Positions 26,021-34,566 of a DNA stretch of 64,000 bases are shown one piece after another. Below the pieces are notes generated by a model that was not told where the DNA came from, searched no databases, and was given only the letters and a program-made list of their open reading frames with translations. Within the stretch, counting starts at the first letter, position 1. Each line of letters opens with the position of its first letter. The stretch comes from an uncultured Muribaculaceae bacterium (lineage in GTDB: Bacteria > Bacteroidota > Bacteroidia > Bacteroidales > Muribaculaceae). The stretch lies in assembly GCA_910577315.1 (NCBI GenBank), contig CAJTME010000011.1, positions 1 to 64,000 on the forward strand, in the 5' to 3' direction. The position numbers were made by a program, and so were the translations under genes.

Positions 26021-26137
26021 GAATTAGGAATTAGAAATTAGGAATTAGGGATTAGGAATTTTCGGGCAGACCCGAGTTGCCGTGATTGGCAAATTCCTAA
26101 TTCCTAATTCCTAATTCCTAATTCCTAATTCCTAATT
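26021..26137. repeat. Opposed heptamer arrays forming a long potential hairpin
   Basis: Left: about five imperfect ATTAGGA-type heptamers (26021-26060). Right: six perfect ATTCCTA heptamers (26093-26134). The right array is the reverse complement of the left, around a 32-bp centre that itself holds CGGG/CCCG and GCC/GGC pairs. The hairpin sits between convergent fabD and the aldo/keto reductase gene. It may serve both as terminator; copy number could vary by slippage. Confidence 0.8.
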
Positions 26138-26144
26138 ATATATT

Positions 26145-27551
26145 TTATGCCGGGTTTTGTTTCAGCTTCTCGACAAATCGGTCGATACGGCGAAGCTGAC
26201 GGGGGATGTCAATCTGCTGGGGGCAATGCGGCGCGCATTGGTTGCATCCGATGCAATGGCTGGCCTGGCGCAATTTAGGCACTGACCTGTCGTAGCCGAC
26301 GAGAAACGCCTGCCGGGCACGACGGTATTCCTCCCCTTCGGAGGTCTCGGGGACATTGCCTTCGTTTACACATTTATTGTAGTGGAGGAGAATAGCTGGA
26401 ATGTCGAGTCCATAAGGGCACGGCATGCAATACTTGCAGTCGTTGCACGGAATTGTGGGATATTCCATCATCAAATCGGCCGTGGCATAGAGAAACTCCA
26501 TCTCCTCGGCGGTCAACGGCTTGAGGGGACAGAACGAGCGCAGGTTGTCTTCAAGATGCTCCATGTAGGTCATTCCGCTTAACACAGTCAAGACATCGGG
26601 ATGGGTACCGGCGTAGCGGAAAGCCCACGAAGCAACGCTACGCTGAGGCTCGGCCTCCTTGAGGCGCTCGACAATATGGTCGGGCACTTTCGAGAGGCGC
26701 CCTCCCAGCAGGGGCTCCATGATTATTGCCGGAATACCGCGCGAGGCGAGCTCGCCGTAAAGGTATTCGGCATCGGTGTTGCGGGGATTGACTTCCTTGG
26801 CATGCTTCCAGTCGACCCAGTTGAGCTGAATCTGCACGAAATCCCATTTGTATTTATCGTGCTGGGAGAGAAGGTAGTCGAACACTTTCACATCTCCGTG
26901 ATACGAAAATCCAAGATTGCCTATGCGGCCGGCCTCGCGCTCGGCCACCAGGAAGTCGAGCATGCCGTTGTCGATATAGCGTTTTTCAAACTCATCCATT
27001 CCGCCTCCCATGCCGACGGCATGCAACAGCATGTAGTCGATATGGTCGACCTGCAGTTCCTTGAACGAATTGCGGTACATGGCCATCGACGCCTCGCGGC
27101 TCCAGGTGGACTGGGCGAAGTTGGATAGTTTTGTGGCCACGAAATAGCTGTCGCGGGGATGCCGGCTGAGAGCGATGCCGGTGGCCCGCTCCGAAAGCCC
27201 CTTGCAGTAGGCGGGCGATGTGTCGAAGTAGTTTACGCCATGGGCTATCGCCGTATCTACAAGACGGTTGACCATCTGCTGATCAATCTCATCGGCTCCA
27301 TCGCGGGCACTGCCGCCTCCAAGTGTCGGCCAACGCATGCAGCCATAGCCGAGAAGCGACACTTTCTCGCCCGTCTTCGGATTGGTGCGGTAGGTCATTT
27401 GGTCGGTGGGGATTTCACCGAGGGCGACGGTTGGCTCGCCGGTGACGGGATTTTTCTTTGAATCGCAACCGACTAACGCGGCGCCTGTCAGGGCGGCGGT
27501 GCCGAGGCCGAGACGGCGCAGGAAATCGCGGCGTGATATGTTTTGTTTCAT
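26145..27551 (-). CDS. Tat-exported aldo/keto reductase with ferredoxin-type domain
   Basis: 468 aa. A twin-arginine signal (SRRDFLRRLGLGTAALTGAAL) ends in a lipobox-like LVGCDS, so it may be an envelope lipoprotein. The aldo/keto reductase barrel (about 50-365) shows the catalytic D and Y in NYFDTSPAYCKG. The C-terminus carries two 4Fe-4S-type cysteine clusters (CNDCKYCMPCP and CIGCNQCAPHCP). The combination is common in Bacteroidota; substrate unknown. It lies 18 nt downstream of a membrane polyferredoxin, a likely electron partner, and near tatAC, which would export it. Confidence 0.9.
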   Translation of the reverse strand: MKQNISRRDFLRRLGLGTAALTGAALVGCDSKKNPVTGEPTVALGEIPTDQMTYRTNPKTGEKVSLLGYGCMRWPTLGGGSARDGADEIDQQMVNRLVDTAIAHGVNYFDTSPAYCKGLSERATGIALSRHPRDSYFVATKLSNFAQSTWSREASMAMYRNSFKELQVDHIDYMLLHAVGMGGGMDEFEKRYIDNGMLDFLVAEREAGRIGNLGFSYHGDVKVFDYLLSQHDKYKWDFVQIQLNWVDWKHAKEVNPRNTDAEYLYGELASRGIPAIIMEPLLGGRLSKVPDHIVERLKEAEPQRSVASWAFRYAGTHPDVLTVLSGMTYMEHLEDNLRSFCPLKPLTAEEMEFLYATADLMMEYPTIPCNDCKYCMPCPYGLDIPAILLHYNKCVNEGNVPETSEGEEYRRARQAFLVGYDRSVPKLRQASHCIGCNQCAPHCPQQIDIPRQLRRIDRFVEKLKQNPA

Positions 27552-27569
27552 AGTGAGTGAAAACGGTTA

Positions 27570-29048
27570 TCAAATGATTCTATGGGTCTCATGCCCCTCG
27601 ACATATATGGCACTGAACGGGCGGGCGGGACAAAGGTTCTCGCATGCTCCGCAACCAATGCAGCGCTCCTCGTTTACAACGGGAATCCTGGGCGAACCGG
27701 GGTTTGACGGATCGGACTTCACCATCCTGATGGCGCCTACGGAGCAGTGCCGGGCGCAGTTGCCGCAGCTGACGCCGTCGGTCAGCACCACGCAATTTTC
27801 CCTTATCCACACGGCATGACCGATCTGGATTGACGATTTGTCGGCCCTGTCGATCGGCAGGATTGCACCGGCAGGACACACATCGGAGCATCGCGTGCAC
27901 TCGGGGCGGCAATATCCGCGCTCGTAGGACGATTCGGGCTGCATCAATGTAAGCAGATCTGTGGACGGGCGCAACACTTCGTTGGGACATACAGATACGC
28001 ACAGCTGGCAGGCGGTGCAATGTGAGCTCAAATGCCTCAGCCCGCGGGCACCGGGCGGAACGATGCGGGTGCGCCGCAGGGGTATCTTCTTTTCCTCGAT
28101 GACCGCCAGGCCACCGTCCACCACCTTTTCCTCGGCTTTCAAAGCCATCGCTCCAGCGACACCGGCGGCAGCGGCTACGAAGTTGCGGCGGGATGGGTCG
28201 GGCGCAGGCGCAGGTGTCTTTTCCTTGCGGAATTTGGCGAGACGGAACGAAATCGCATCCTGATGGCATTTGCCCACGCAGTCCATGCAGGCCACGCAAC
28301 GTGAATAATCCACGGCGTGGGCCTTGGAGTCGATGCAGGCGCTCTTGCAGTTGCGGGCGCATAGGCCGCAGCCGTTGCACCGCGAAGTGTCAATGACGAT
28401 TTTGAACAGGGAAAAGCGCGACAGAAAACCCAGGACCGTACCGACAGGGCAGATGGTGTTGCAATACGTGCGGCCATTGCGCCAGGCAAGCACCGCAAGC
28501 GCAACCAATGTAATGCCGGCCACAATGAGGGTCACCCACCCTTTCAGCCACACGTCGACCGTGTAGAAATCATAGCTGCCCCTATGTTCGGCCCATTTGG
28601 CAAGGAGGTTGTTTCCCCACATCCACAAGGGCGAGAGGAAGCTGCCGGCAATTCGGCCGTAGGCACTGTAAGGGGCGAGCAAGGCAACGAGGCTTCCTAT
28701 GCCGAGGACAATGGCAACCACCATCACGCCGAGCATGGAATAGCGCAACACGTTTTTAGCCGGAGAATAACGGTATCGGTTACGCTTGGCTTTTTTGCCG
28801 AACCACGCAAAGCCGTCCTGCATGATGCCGAGGGGGCATATAACCGAGCAATAAAGGCGCCCGAAAAGCAGGGTCAGCACAACCAGCGCGGCAATCACCC
28901 CTACGTTGAGGGCGAGCAAGGCGGGAAGAAACTGTATCTTGGCCATCCAGCCGAGCCACGCGTGCACCGTTCCCGTAAAGTCGAGGAACAGCGCGGTAAC
29001 GGCAATGATACTGAAAACGGCAAGCGCACGTCTAATATTTCGCAACAT
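27570..29048 (-). CDS. Membrane polyferredoxin (NapH-like) fused to a NapG-like ferredoxin
   Basis: 492 aa. Residues 1-210 have about five membrane helices and two CxxxCP motifs (C67/C71, C196/C200) as in NapH/CcoG-type proteins. Ferredoxin-like clusters follow at about 224-234 (CNGCGLCARNC) and 251-261 (CVACMDCVGKC). Residues 286-302 then read like an internal Tat signal (SRRNFVAAAAGVAGAMAL), and more clusters follow at about 344-354, 380-391 and 463-473. This looks like a NapH-type membrane unit joined to a NapG-type exported ferredoxin. It probably passes quinol electrons out to the neighbouring Fe-S aldo/keto reductase (inference). A TAATTTTG box lies upstream at 29081-29074. Confidence 0.85.
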   Translation of the reverse strand: MLRNIRRALAVFSIIAVTALFLDFTGTVHAWLGWMAKIQFLPALLALNVGVIAALVVLTLLFGRLYCSVICPLGIMQDGFAWFGKKAKRNRYRYSPAKNVLRYSMLGVMVVAIVLGIGSLVALLAPYSAYGRIAGSFLSPLWMWGNNLLAKWAEHRGSYDFYTVDVWLKGWVTLIVAGITLVALAVLAWRNGRTYCNTICPVGTVLGFLSRFSLFKIVIDTSRCNGCGLCARNCKSACIDSKAHAVDYSRCVACMDCVGKCHQDAISFRLAKFRKEKTPAPAPDPSRRNFVAAAAGVAGAMALKAEEKVVDGGLAVIEEKKIPLRRTRIVPPGARGLRHLSSHCTACQLCVSVCPNEVLRPSTDLLTLMQPESSYERGYCRPECTRCSDVCPAGAILPIDRADKSSIQIGHAVWIRENCVVLTDGVSCGNCARHCSVGAIRMVKSDPSNPGSPRIPVVNEERCIGCGACENLCPARPFSAIYVEGHETHRII

Positions 29049-29209
29049 AAAGAATCATATTGGTTCAATGTCGCAAAATTAATGTTTTTTTCCGTGATTT
29101 ACCAATATAAATTGCTGATTTATTTACCTTTTTACCAGAAAGACAGGGGATGCTTAGGCCAATGCTTTGATAGAAATAATAAATAAACAGTTAGATAATT
29201 AAACAAGAA

Positions 29210-29233
29210 ACGGCCACGCGGGGGCGTGGCCGT
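29210..29233 (-). terminator. Terminator of hpf
   Basis: A perfect 10-bp stem (ACGGCCACGC with GCGTGGCCGT), 4-nt loop, then TTTCTTGTTTAATT on the minus strand, 20 nt past the hpf stop. Confidence 0.8.
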
Positions 29234-29253
29234 GGTTTATCGGTTGGAGTTTA

Positions 29254-29544
29254 TTATTTATCTTTGCGTTTTTCGAGTTGGCGGTCGAGGGCTTCGAGGG
29301 CGAGGTCGATGGCTTCTTCGAACGAGTCGGCGGTCTTGTCGGCCACGAGTTCGGGTTCCTGGGGGACGGTGAGCTTGATGATGGCCTGCTTGTTCATGGC
29401 CGTTTCGGGCTTGACGACTTTGAGGGTTACGTCGACTGCTGTCAGAGCGGGGTAGTGACGCGCGATGCGTTCGGCTTTCTTATTGATGAATGCGACGAGC
29501 TTCTCGGAAGCGTCGAAGTGGATGGCTTGAATGCGTACGTCCAT
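29254..29544 (-). CDS. hpf: Ribosome hibernation promoting factor, short form
   Basis: 96 aa, matching the HPF/YfiA N-terminal domain: MDVRIQAIHFDASEKLVAFI at the start, AERIARHYPALTAVDVTLK, and TVPQEPELVADKTADSFEEAIDLALEALDRQL. It binds the 30S decoding region to make idle 70S or 100S ribosomes. It is the short form without the dimerising C-terminal domain. It follows the Xer recombinase by 3 nt, the usual Bacteroidota arrangement rpsU-xer-hpf. Confidence 0.93.
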   Translation of the reverse strand: MDVRIQAIHFDASEKLVAFINKKAERIARHYPALTAVDVTLKVVKPETAMNKQAIIKLTVPQEPELVADKTADSFEEAIDLALEALDRQLEKRKDK

Positions 29545-29547
29545 GGT

Positions 29548-30441
29548 CTATCCTTTCTTTTGTGCGCGTGGATGCGCGAGTTGGTAATTATGTTGGAGTT
29601 CTCGATAGGAGAGATGGGTATAAATCTGTGTTGTGGCCAGCGATGAGTGGCCGAGGAGCTGCTGCACCGCCGTGATTTCGGCCCCTCCGTTGAGCATATC
29701 GGTGGCGAAGGAGTGGCGGAGCACGTGGGGTGTGCGTTTAGAACAACTGACGCGGCCCGCAAGTTCACCCTTGACGATGGCGTTGAGATGGCGGTATTCG
29801 AGCGCACGTCCGTCGTCGCGCACGAAAAGCTCGGGCGCGGAGGTGGAGGGACGGAGGGTGCGGTAGAGGGTTATCATTTCTTTCAATTCATCGCCGAAGG
29901 GGATAATTCTTTCTTTATTACGCTTGCCAAGCACTTTTAGTTCGCCGGCGCGCACATCCACATTTGAGTCGAGCAGCCCGGTGAGTTCCGAAGCGCGCAT
30001 GCCCGTGGAGTAGAGCATGTCGATGATGAGGCGGTCGCGCACCTGGACGAAATCGGTGCTGTCGAACGGCGCGTCGAGGAGGCGCCCGGTGTCGTCGGGG
30101 CGTATTACGCTCGGAAGCGCCTTAGGCAGGGGTGCCGGAACGAGTTCCTCGGCGGGATTGTTCAGCAATCCGTGCCGGCGCATCATATAGTGGTAGAAAG
30201 CCCTGAGGGTCTGAATCTTGCGGCGTATCGACCGCGGGGAGATGCCTTTGGAGGCAAGATGCGCCACCCAAAGGCGCAAATCGTTAACCTCGGCCTGGAC
30301 GGCATCGAAATGCGGGCCGAAGGCATCAATGGAAAAAGCCTCCCACTGGCGCAAGTCGGAGGCATACGACGAAACGGTATGAGCCGACATATTCAGCTCA
30401 CACCGTATGTAATTCAGGAAAGAGTCGTACAGCTCTGTCAT
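29548..30441 (-). CDS. Xer-type tyrosine recombinase
   Basis: 297 aa. An N-terminal SAM-like core-binding domain (about 1-90) is followed by a catalytic domain with R149 (STGMRASEL), H239 and R242 (HVLRHSFATDML), H265 (LLGHSSLATTQIYTHL) and the nucleophile Y274. All catalytic residues are intact. Length and context (between rpsU and hpf) mark it as the housekeeping XerC/XerD type, not a phage integrase. It probably resolves chromosome dimers; the dif site is not in the window. The short 3-nt gap to hpf implies cotranscription. Confidence 0.9.
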   Translation of the reverse strand: MTELYDSFLNYIRCELNMSAHTVSSYASDLRQWEAFSIDAFGPHFDAVQAEVNDLRLWVAHLASKGISPRSIRRKIQTLRAFYHYMMRRHGLLNNPAEELVPAPLPKALPSVIRPDDTGRLLDAPFDSTDFVQVRDRLIIDMLYSTGMRASELTGLLDSNVDVRAGELKVLGKRNKERIIPFGDELKEMITLYRTLRPSTSAPELFVRDDGRALEYRHLNAIVKGELAGRVSCSKRTPHVLRHSFATDMLNGGAEITAVQQLLGHSSLATTQIYTHLSYRELQHNYQLAHPRAQKKG

Positions 30442-30546
30442 TGCCTATCGGAAGCCGGCGAGGTTTGCCAAGGCTTACGATTGCGAATTTAGCTATACTT
30501 CTCTATTTTTCCAAATAAAATCGGGAGAAAATGCTTGAAGAGGTGA

Positions 30547-30738
30547 TTATTCTTCGGTAGCGCGGAGTTGCTGCACGTAAACTGCCTTCATCATTTTCTT
30601 GCGGTTTACGACAGAGGGCTTCTGGAAAGCCTGACGGCTGCGGAGTTCTTTCACGATGCCGGTTTTTTCAAATTTACGTTTGAATTTTTTGAGAGCGCGT
30701 TCGATGTTCTCGCCTTCTTTTACTTGTACGATGATCAT
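30547..30738 (-). CDS. rpsU: 30S ribosomal protein S21
   Basis: 63 aa: MIIVQVKEGENIERALKKFK, RKFEKTGIVKELRSRQAFQKPSV and a basic tail. It is part of the small-subunit platform and helps mRNA binding. It heads the rpsU-xer-hpf cluster behind a near-consensus promoter; the 105-nt gap to xer may contain partial termination. Confidence 0.95.
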   Translation of the reverse strand: MIIVQVKEGENIERALKKFKRKFEKTGIVKELRSRQAFQKPSVVNRKKMMKAVYVQQLRATEE

Positions 30739-30792
30739 ATTTATATTAATGGTTTGATTTATTATCAGTCTGGTGCTTTACAAATAGCGGGG

Positions 30793-30823
30793 CAAAATTA
30801 CGCATATTTTTTTGATTGGCAAA
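30793..30823 (-). promoter_or_regulatory. Promoter of rpsU
   Basis: Minus strand: TTTG (30823-30820), 19 nt, TAATTTTG (30800-30793), about 54 nt before the ATG. An exact fit to the Bacteroidota pattern. Confidence 0.75.
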
Positions 30824-30878
30824 ACATTTCCACCGTTTTTTTCATCCTGTTTACGAATCTGACGGTTTCGGTGATCCA

Positions 30879-32090
30879 TCAATTGTCGCGGTCGGTGAAA
30901 AAGAGGGGAATGTGGGCCAGGAAGACGTCCTGGGCTGAAAGCAGCGGACGTGATGCATGGAGGTCGGCGAGGCGGATGTCGCCTATGATATAATTGCCGG
31001 ATTCTGAAAAATATTGCTCGCGCACGGCAAGCCACGGAAGGTCGCGCACCCCGGCGGTGGCACCGTAGCGCACATACACACGCAGCGGAACATCCTCGGT
31101 GAACGCCGGGCGCCCGGCAAAGCCCATTTTCTTGTATTCATAGCGGTAGCCATGCAGACGCGCCATGACATCGCTCAATATCGACGAGGCCGTGGGCAGG
31201 CTTCCGGCGCCCTTGCCGAACATGAACTGGCGGTCGTAGCACTCGCCGCGTATCACGACGCCGTTGTACTCGTCGTCAACGCTGTATATGTATTTTGACG
31301 GGCTGACGAACTCCGGCATCACGAACATCGTGAAGCGCTCGTCAGACACCTTCACGACCTGTGCCACAAGCTTAATTTTCACCCGCTTTTCACGGGCATA
31401 GCGTATGTCGGAATCGTGAATGGTCGATATGCCGTAGGTGAAAATGCTGTCGGGAGCGACGTAAACCCCGAGGGCGTGGACGGTGATTATGATGAGCTTG
31501 AACAGCGAGTCGAAACCCTCGATGTCGAATGTGGGGTCGCTCTCGGCAAAGCCCAGTTCCTGCGCCTTGCGCAAGGCCGCCCCATAGTCTTCGCCATGGT
31601 CAAAAACCCGCGACAGGATATAGTTCGACGAACCGTTGAGGATGCCTTTCACCTCAAGCAGCAGATCGTTGTCATAATACTCCTCGAGGTTGCGGATGAC
31701 GGGAATTGAACCGCAGGCCGAGGCGTCATAGAGGAGGGCGGTGTTATGGCGCCGCTGCAGCTCAATCAGTTCAGGCAGGTGGCGCGCTATCATGGCCTTG
31801 CTGCCCGACACCACGGGGATGCCGCGGCGCAGGGCTTCGGTGACGATACGGTAGGAAGCGTCCGGGTTGTCCACCACCTCCACGATGAGGTTTATCGACG
31901 GGTCGCCAAAAATGTCGGCGGCGTTGTCGGTGAGCAGCGCGGGGTCGACCTCGACCGCCCGCTTTTTCGTTATGTCGCGGACGCATATCCGGCGTATCTC
32001 GGCATGGGCGTTACGTGCACGGCCTATTATCTCAACGATGCCGCTGCCGACAACGCCAAGTCCAAAAAGTCCTATTTTTATGGGTCGCAT
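30879..32090 (-). CDS. hom: Homoserine dehydrogenase
   Basis: 403 aa. The N-terminal NAD(P) fold (GLFGLGVVGSGIVEIIGRA) and the catalytic domain with GILNGSSNYILSRVFDHGEDYGAALRKAQELGFAESDPTFDIEGFD are clear. It reduces aspartate semialdehyde to homoserine, the branch point to methionine and threonine. The C-terminus is shorter than in enzymes with a full ACT domain. It lies 2 nt behind metX and is the last gene of the metY-metX-hom operon, hence under the methionine attenuator. No aspartokinase is fused or adjacent. Confidence 0.94.
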   Translation of the reverse strand: MRPIKIGLFGLGVVGSGIVEIIGRARNAHAEIRRICVRDITKKRAVEVDPALLTDNAADIFGDPSINLIVEVVDNPDASYRIVTEALRRGIPVVSGSKAMIARHLPELIELQRRHNTALLYDASACGSIPVIRNLEEYYDNDLLLEVKGILNGSSNYILSRVFDHGEDYGAALRKAQELGFAESDPTFDIEGFDSLFKLIIITVHALGVYVAPDSIFTYGISTIHDSDIRYAREKRVKIKLVAQVVKVSDERFTMFVMPEFVSPSKYIYSVDDEYNGVVIRGECYDRQFMFGKGAGSLPTASSILSDVMARLHGYRYEYKKMGFAGRPAFTEDVPLRVYVRYGATAGVRDLPWLAVREQYFSESGNYIIGDIRLADLHASRPLLSAQDVFLAHIPLFFTDRDN

Positions 32091-32092
32091 AT

Positions 32093-33115
32093 TCAGAGGG
32101 TGTTTATGAAAGGATGTATTATGTTGTTCAACGCGTCGTGCTCGACAAGGAATCCGTCGTGGCCGAACGCCGAGTCAATCTCGGCATAGGCGCCCCCGGG
32201 AATCTTGGCGGCCAGCGTGCGCATCTCGGCCGGGGTGAAAATTATATCGGTTGAGATTCCGACCACAATCGTGTTTGCAGTGACGCGGGCCAATGCCGCA
32301 TCGACCCCTCCGCGCCCGCGGCCCACGTCGTGGGTGTCGAACGCGTCGAGAATAGTCACGTAGGAATACGCGTCATAGCGGCGGCACAGCTTTTCGCCCT
32401 GATATTGCTGATAGGTGCATGGGCGGTGGGCCGAGGGCGCCGGCATCGACCCGGGCGGGTCCTGCTGGGTAAGGTTGTAGCCTTCCGGCCCCCGGTAGGT
32501 CAGCAATCCTATGGCCCGGGCGGCGGCCAGTCCGTCGCGCGCGGCATCGGGGCGCGGTTCGCCGTAAGTGTGGTCGGCCTTGATTGCCATGCGCTGTGTC
32601 TCGTCAACGGCGATTGTCCAGGGCGAAGCCTTGGCATCAGTGGCTATAAGGATAAGCTTGTCAAAGCGTTCAGGCTGTTCGCACACCCATTCAATTGCCT
32701 GAAAACCGCCAACCGAGCTACCGACCATCGCATGAATTCGGTCCACCCCCAGATGGGTTGCGAGCAAGGCATGCGCCCGGGCCATATCGCGGATGGTCAG
32801 GCGCGGAAAGTCGCCGTAATAAGGCTGGCCAGTGGCCGGATTCACGCTCATCGGCCCCGTGGACCCGTAGGGCGAGCCCAGAATGTTGGCACAGACCACA
32901 AACCATTTGCCGGGGTCGAGAAAGCGGCCCGGTTCGACAGTGTGGGGCCACCAGTCGGCAACGTCGCTGTTTGCGGTGAGCGCATGGCACACCCACACCA
33001 CATTGTCGCGGGCGGCGCTGAGGGTGCCGTAAGTATGGTAGGCAATCGAAAGCGAAGGCAGCACGCCGCCACATTCCAGTTCAAACGGCCTGTCGTGATG
33101 ATAGAACTTCACCAT
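32093..33115 (-). CDS. metX: Homoserine O-acetyltransferase
   Basis: 340 aa from the ATG at 33115; an upstream TTG (33142) inside metY is less likely. Alpha/beta hydrolase fold with nucleophile S134 in VGSSVGGFQA, a later Asp in ISTDIIFTPAEM and His in DSAFGHDGFLVEHD. The PYGSTGP and QPYYGDFPRLTIRDM segments are typical of MetX. It acetylates homoserine for direct sulfhydrylation by MetY, its upstream neighbour (7-nt gap). Some relatives use succinyl-CoA; that cannot be excluded by eye. Confidence 0.93.
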   Translation of the reverse strand: MVKFYHHDRPFELECGGVLPSLSIAYHTYGTLSAARDNVVWVCHALTANSDVADWWPHTVEPGRFLDPGKWFVVCANILGSPYGSTGPMSVNPATGQPYYGDFPRLTIRDMARAHALLATHLGVDRIHAMVGSSVGGFQAIEWVCEQPERFDKLILIATDAKASPWTIAVDETQRMAIKADHTYGEPRPDAARDGLAAARAIGLLTYRGPEGYNLTQQDPPGSMPAPSAHRPCTYQQYQGEKLCRRYDAYSYVTILDAFDTHDVGRGRGGVDAALARVTANTIVVGISTDIIFTPAEMRTLAAKIPGGAYAEIDSAFGHDGFLVEHDALNNIIHPFINTL

Positions 33116-33122
33116 GGTCCGC

Positions 33123-34412
33123 TCACTCTTCGGTTTTCTCAAAAGCCTGGCGGAAGTCGTCGATTATGTCATCGACATCTTCCAGGCCGAGCGAAATTCT
33201 CAGGAGGGTCGGCGTCACGCCCGCCGCCCGCAGGTCATCCTCGCTCAACTGCTTGTGTGTGGTGGATGCGGGATGGGTCACGACTGTGATTGAATCGCCA
33301 ATCATGGTCATGTGCGCCGCAAGCTGGAGAGCTTCAACGAACTTGACGGTGCTTTCGAGCGTGCCCTTCAGCTCGACATTAAGCACCCCCGACGACCCGA
33401 AGCGGAAATATTTCGAGGCAAGTTCATGATACGGACTGTCGCCGAAGCCGACGAAGCTGACGCGGGCCACGTGGGGGTCATCGCGCAGGAACTCAGCGAG
33501 GCGGCGGGTTGACTGCACCTGATGGCGCACGCGCAGCGAGAGCGTTTCGAGACCGAGCAACATCAGATAGCTGTCGAAGGCCGACGGACACGTGCCGAGG
33601 TCGCGCAATCCGTCGACGCGGCATTTGGCGATGAACGCCGCCGCGCCAAAAGCCTCGCGCAGATTAAGTCCATGATACCCGTCCGAGGGGCCGTCGATGT
33701 TGGGAAAGCGACCGTTCGACCAGTCGAACGAACCGGCGTCGACAATCACGCCGCCCATGGCCGTGCCATGGCCGTTAATCCATTTTGTAGCCGAGTCAAC
33801 GATGATGTCGGCGCCCCACTCTATCGGATTGCACAGATAACCGCCCGCGCCGAAGGTGTTGTCGACAATCAGAGGCACCCCGGCGGCGTGGGCCACAGCT
33901 GCGACACCCTCGATGTCGAGCACGGCGCAGGTCGGATTCCCCATGCTCTCGATAAACACGCCCTTGGTGCGGTCGTCGGTAAGCTTCCCGAAATCTTCGG
34001 GCGCCTCTCCCGAAGCAATGCGGATGGATATGCCGAGGCGGTCGAGGGTGTGACGGAAGAGGTTATAAGTGCCGCCATAAAGATATGGAGAGGCCACGAT
34101 ATTGTCGCCGGCCGACGCCAGGTTGGTGAGGGTCACGAGGGTGGCGGCCATGCCCGATGAGGTGGCTACGGCGCCCACCCCGCCGTACAGCGCGGCTATG
34201 CGCTCCTCATAAGCCGAAGTGGTGGGATTCTGCAGGCGGGTGTAGATGTTGCCGGGCTGTGACAGCTCGAACAGGTTGGCCGCATATTCGCAGGTTTCAA
34301 AGCGGTAGGCCGCAGTGGGATAGATTGCGAGGCCGCGCGAGCCTGTTTTTTCCTTGGGGTCGAGGCCGGCGTGTATCTGGCGTGTCTCGAAGCGGAGTTT
34401 CTTGTAGTCCAT
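33123..34412 (-). CDS. metY: O-acetylhomoserine sulfhydrylase
   Basis: 429 aa, a Cys/Met-metabolism PLP enzyme. The PLP lysine is K210 in DSATKWINGHG; LYGGTYNLF, DNTFGAGGY and SVVTHPASTTHKQL-type segments fit MetY. It makes homocysteine from O-acetylhomoserine and sulfide. It is the first structural gene of metY-metX-hom, 29 nt after the attenuator's terminator. Operon control therefore acts on the whole homoserine-to-homocysteine route. Confidence 0.95.
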   Translation of the reverse strand: MDYKKLRFETRQIHAGLDPKEKTGSRGLAIYPTAAYRFETCEYAANLFELSQPGNIYTRLQNPTTSAYEERIAALYGGVGAVATSSGMAATLVTLTNLASAGDNIVASPYLYGGTYNLFRHTLDRLGISIRIASGEAPEDFGKLTDDRTKGVFIESMGNPTCAVLDIEGVAAVAHAAGVPLIVDNTFGAGGYLCNPIEWGADIIVDSATKWINGHGTAMGGVIVDAGSFDWSNGRFPNIDGPSDGYHGLNLREAFGAAAFIAKCRVDGLRDLGTCPSAFDSYLMLLGLETLSLRVRHQVQSTRRLAEFLRDDPHVARVSFVGFGDSPYHELASKYFRFGSSGVLNVELKGTLESTVKFVEALQLAAHMTMIGDSITVVTHPASTTHKQLSEDDLRAAGVTPTLLRISLGLEDVDDIIDDFRQAFEKTEE

Positions 34413-34440
34413 ATCAATCTTTTTTACTGGTTATCTGTGT

Positions 34441-34471
34441 AAAATAAAAAATCCGGCTCGCGGAGCCGGAT
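34441..34471 (-). terminator. Attenuator terminator upstream of metY
   Basis: A perfect 9-bp stem (ATCCGGCTC with GAGCCGGAT, 34471-34451), a 3-nt loop, then TTTTTATTTT on the minus strand. It lies between the Met-rich leader ORF and metY. Its 5' arm (ATCCGGC, 34471-34465) is complementary to GCCGGAT at 34513-34507 in the leader ORF, which gives an alternative antiterminator pairing. Confidence 0.85.
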
Positions 34472-34502
34472 TTCAAGAAGTTTATCTGGATACATGACAA
34501 CT

Positions 34503-34562
34503 TTACATCCGGCGGAGTCGGCTGCGCATCATCATGTTCATCATGTTGCGTGAGTTTGTCAT
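34503..34562 (-). CDS. Met-rich leader peptide of the metY-metX-hom operon
   Basis: 19 codons with the product MTNSRNMMNMMMRSRLRRM: seven Met codons, five of them packed in codons 7-12. It sits between an excellent promoter and a terminator ahead of methionine biosynthetic genes, as expected of an attenuation leader peptide whose translation reports charged tRNA-Met. With scarce methionine, ribosomes would stall at codons 7-12 and leave GCCGGAT (34513-34507) free to block the terminator. With enough methionine they would reach the stop at 34505-34503 and mask it. Only about 4 nt separate the -7 box from the ATG, so the mRNA may be leaderless. Confidence 0.85.
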   Translation of the reverse strand: MTNSRNMMNMMMRSRLRRM

Positions 34563-34566
34563 GCTG

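Noticed and set aside
26021..26137. Possible CRISPR array in the heptamer tract
   Set aside because: The units are contiguous 7-mers with no spacers.
29548..30441. Xer recombinase as a phage or transposon integrase
   Set aside because: It sits in the conserved rpsU-xer-hpf order with no attachment repeats, tRNA target or mobile genes nearby.
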